Source: Pseudomonadota bacterium (GTDB lineage Bacteria > Pseudomonadota > Gammaproteobacteria > Burkholderiales > Burkholderiaceae_C). From it: DNA of 7,031 bases. This document shows, one piece after another, positions 6,719 to 7,031 of the stretch (within the stretch, counting starts at the first letter, position 1; each line of letters opens with the position of its first letter). A program made the position numbers and the translations under genes. The notes under the pieces are model-generated. The model made no database searches and had not been told where the DNA came from. It saw only the letters and a program-made list of their open reading frames with translations. Location: the NCBI GenBank assembly GCA_023415035.1, contig JAEZLX010000057.1, forward strand, positions 1 to 7,031, in the 5' to 3' direction.

Positions 6719-6964
6719 GCTTTTGCCGATGATCGGCTCAAGATCTTTGACGGACAGACCGCTCTGATCCATCCGGAATTTAATGGCTTCCACCGGATCA
6801 GGTGCGGTGATGGGCACGTGCTTGGCCTCGTAGGCTTGCACCAGCGTGGCGAGGATATCCAGGCGATCCCCCTCCGGCGTGCCCAGATCAGGGTCGGACT
6901 CCATCAAGGCCGAAATCTCTTTAAGCGTGGCCTTGTAGTCTGTTTCGGTGTGGATGGGGCGGAT
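6719..6964 (-). pseudogene. higA: HigA-type antitoxin fragment, disrupted by IS66 copy B
   Basis: The 82 visible residues match the HigA-like antitoxin family: IRPIHTETDYKATLKEISAL, then GTPEGDRLDILATLVQAYEA, VEAIKFRMDQSGLS and KDLEPIIGKS. In the family this protein is an Xre-type helix-turn-helix repressor that neutralises and autoregulates a HigB mRNA-cleaving toxin. The break falls within the helix-turn-helix, after IIGK; the following codons belong to the IS66 end and read unrelated sequence to a stop near 6521. The 5' side is also odd: no ATG, GTG or TTG precedes IRPIH in frame, and the frame stays open to the window edge. The first usable starts are TTG 6907 and ATG 6904, both internal. 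No higB toxin gene is visible in the window. Confidence 0.8.
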
Positions 6965-7031
6965 GAGGCAGTCGGGTAACCCATGCCCAACTGTCCGCCA
7001 CCACGCACAGGGGCGCCGATCACTTACGGGC
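6965..7031. other. Unassigned sequence upstream of the antitoxin fragment
   Basis: These 67 bases do not resemble a HigB C-terminus or a normal higA leader. On the minus strand they begin GTAAGTGATCGGCGCC at 7028, a GTAAG start like an IS66-family end, but nothing else here supports another element. No gene, promoter or terminator can be supported. Confidence 0.3.

Overview
This window is high-GC DNA made almost entirely of mobile elements. Protein style and GC content suggest a betaproteobacterium of the Burkholderiales, probably Comamonadaceae-like; that is inference from family resemblance, not from a marker gene. There is no housekeeping gene, rRNA, tRNA or CRISPR array. The main feature is a stack of insertions, one inside another. 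Only the right-hand side of the stack is visible, because the left halves lie beyond base 1.

From left to right: (1) bases 1 to about 530 hold the 5' part of an IS5-family element on the minus strand, with the first 134 residues of its transposase. (2) From about 531 to 3383 is an IS66-family element (copy A) read on the plus strand. Its tnpA has lost its N-terminus at the IS5 junction, tnpB is intact, tnpC is frameshifted, and a fourth passenger ORF is frameshifted by a 10-bp tandem duplication. Its right end, read inward, begins GTAAGCGTCGCC and ends at 3383. (3) Directly after it, from 3384, is a second, clearly different IS66-family element (copy B), also on the plus strand: tnpA cut at or next to its start codon, an intact tnpB, and an intact 531-residue tnpC with all DDE residues. 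Downstream lies a convergent gene for a YecA/UPF0149-type protein with a C-terminal SEC-C zinc motif. A second GTAAGCG end closes at 6718. If that is the true end of copy B, the SEC-C gene is a passenger inside the element. (4) From 6719 to 6964 on the minus strand is a fragment of a HigA-type antitoxin, broken in its DNA-binding domain exactly where the GTAAGCG end begins.

The simplest history is that a higA-like gene was hit by IS66 copy B, copy B was hit in tnpA by IS66 copy A, and copy A was hit in tnpA by an IS5-family element. Within each IS66 copy, overlapping or near-abutting ORFs suggest one translationally coupled transcript. Copy A looks dead (three broken genes). Copy B keeps TnpB and TnpC, but its tnpA start is disrupted. 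The points worth most attention are the two passenger genes, neither of which has an obvious role in transposition.
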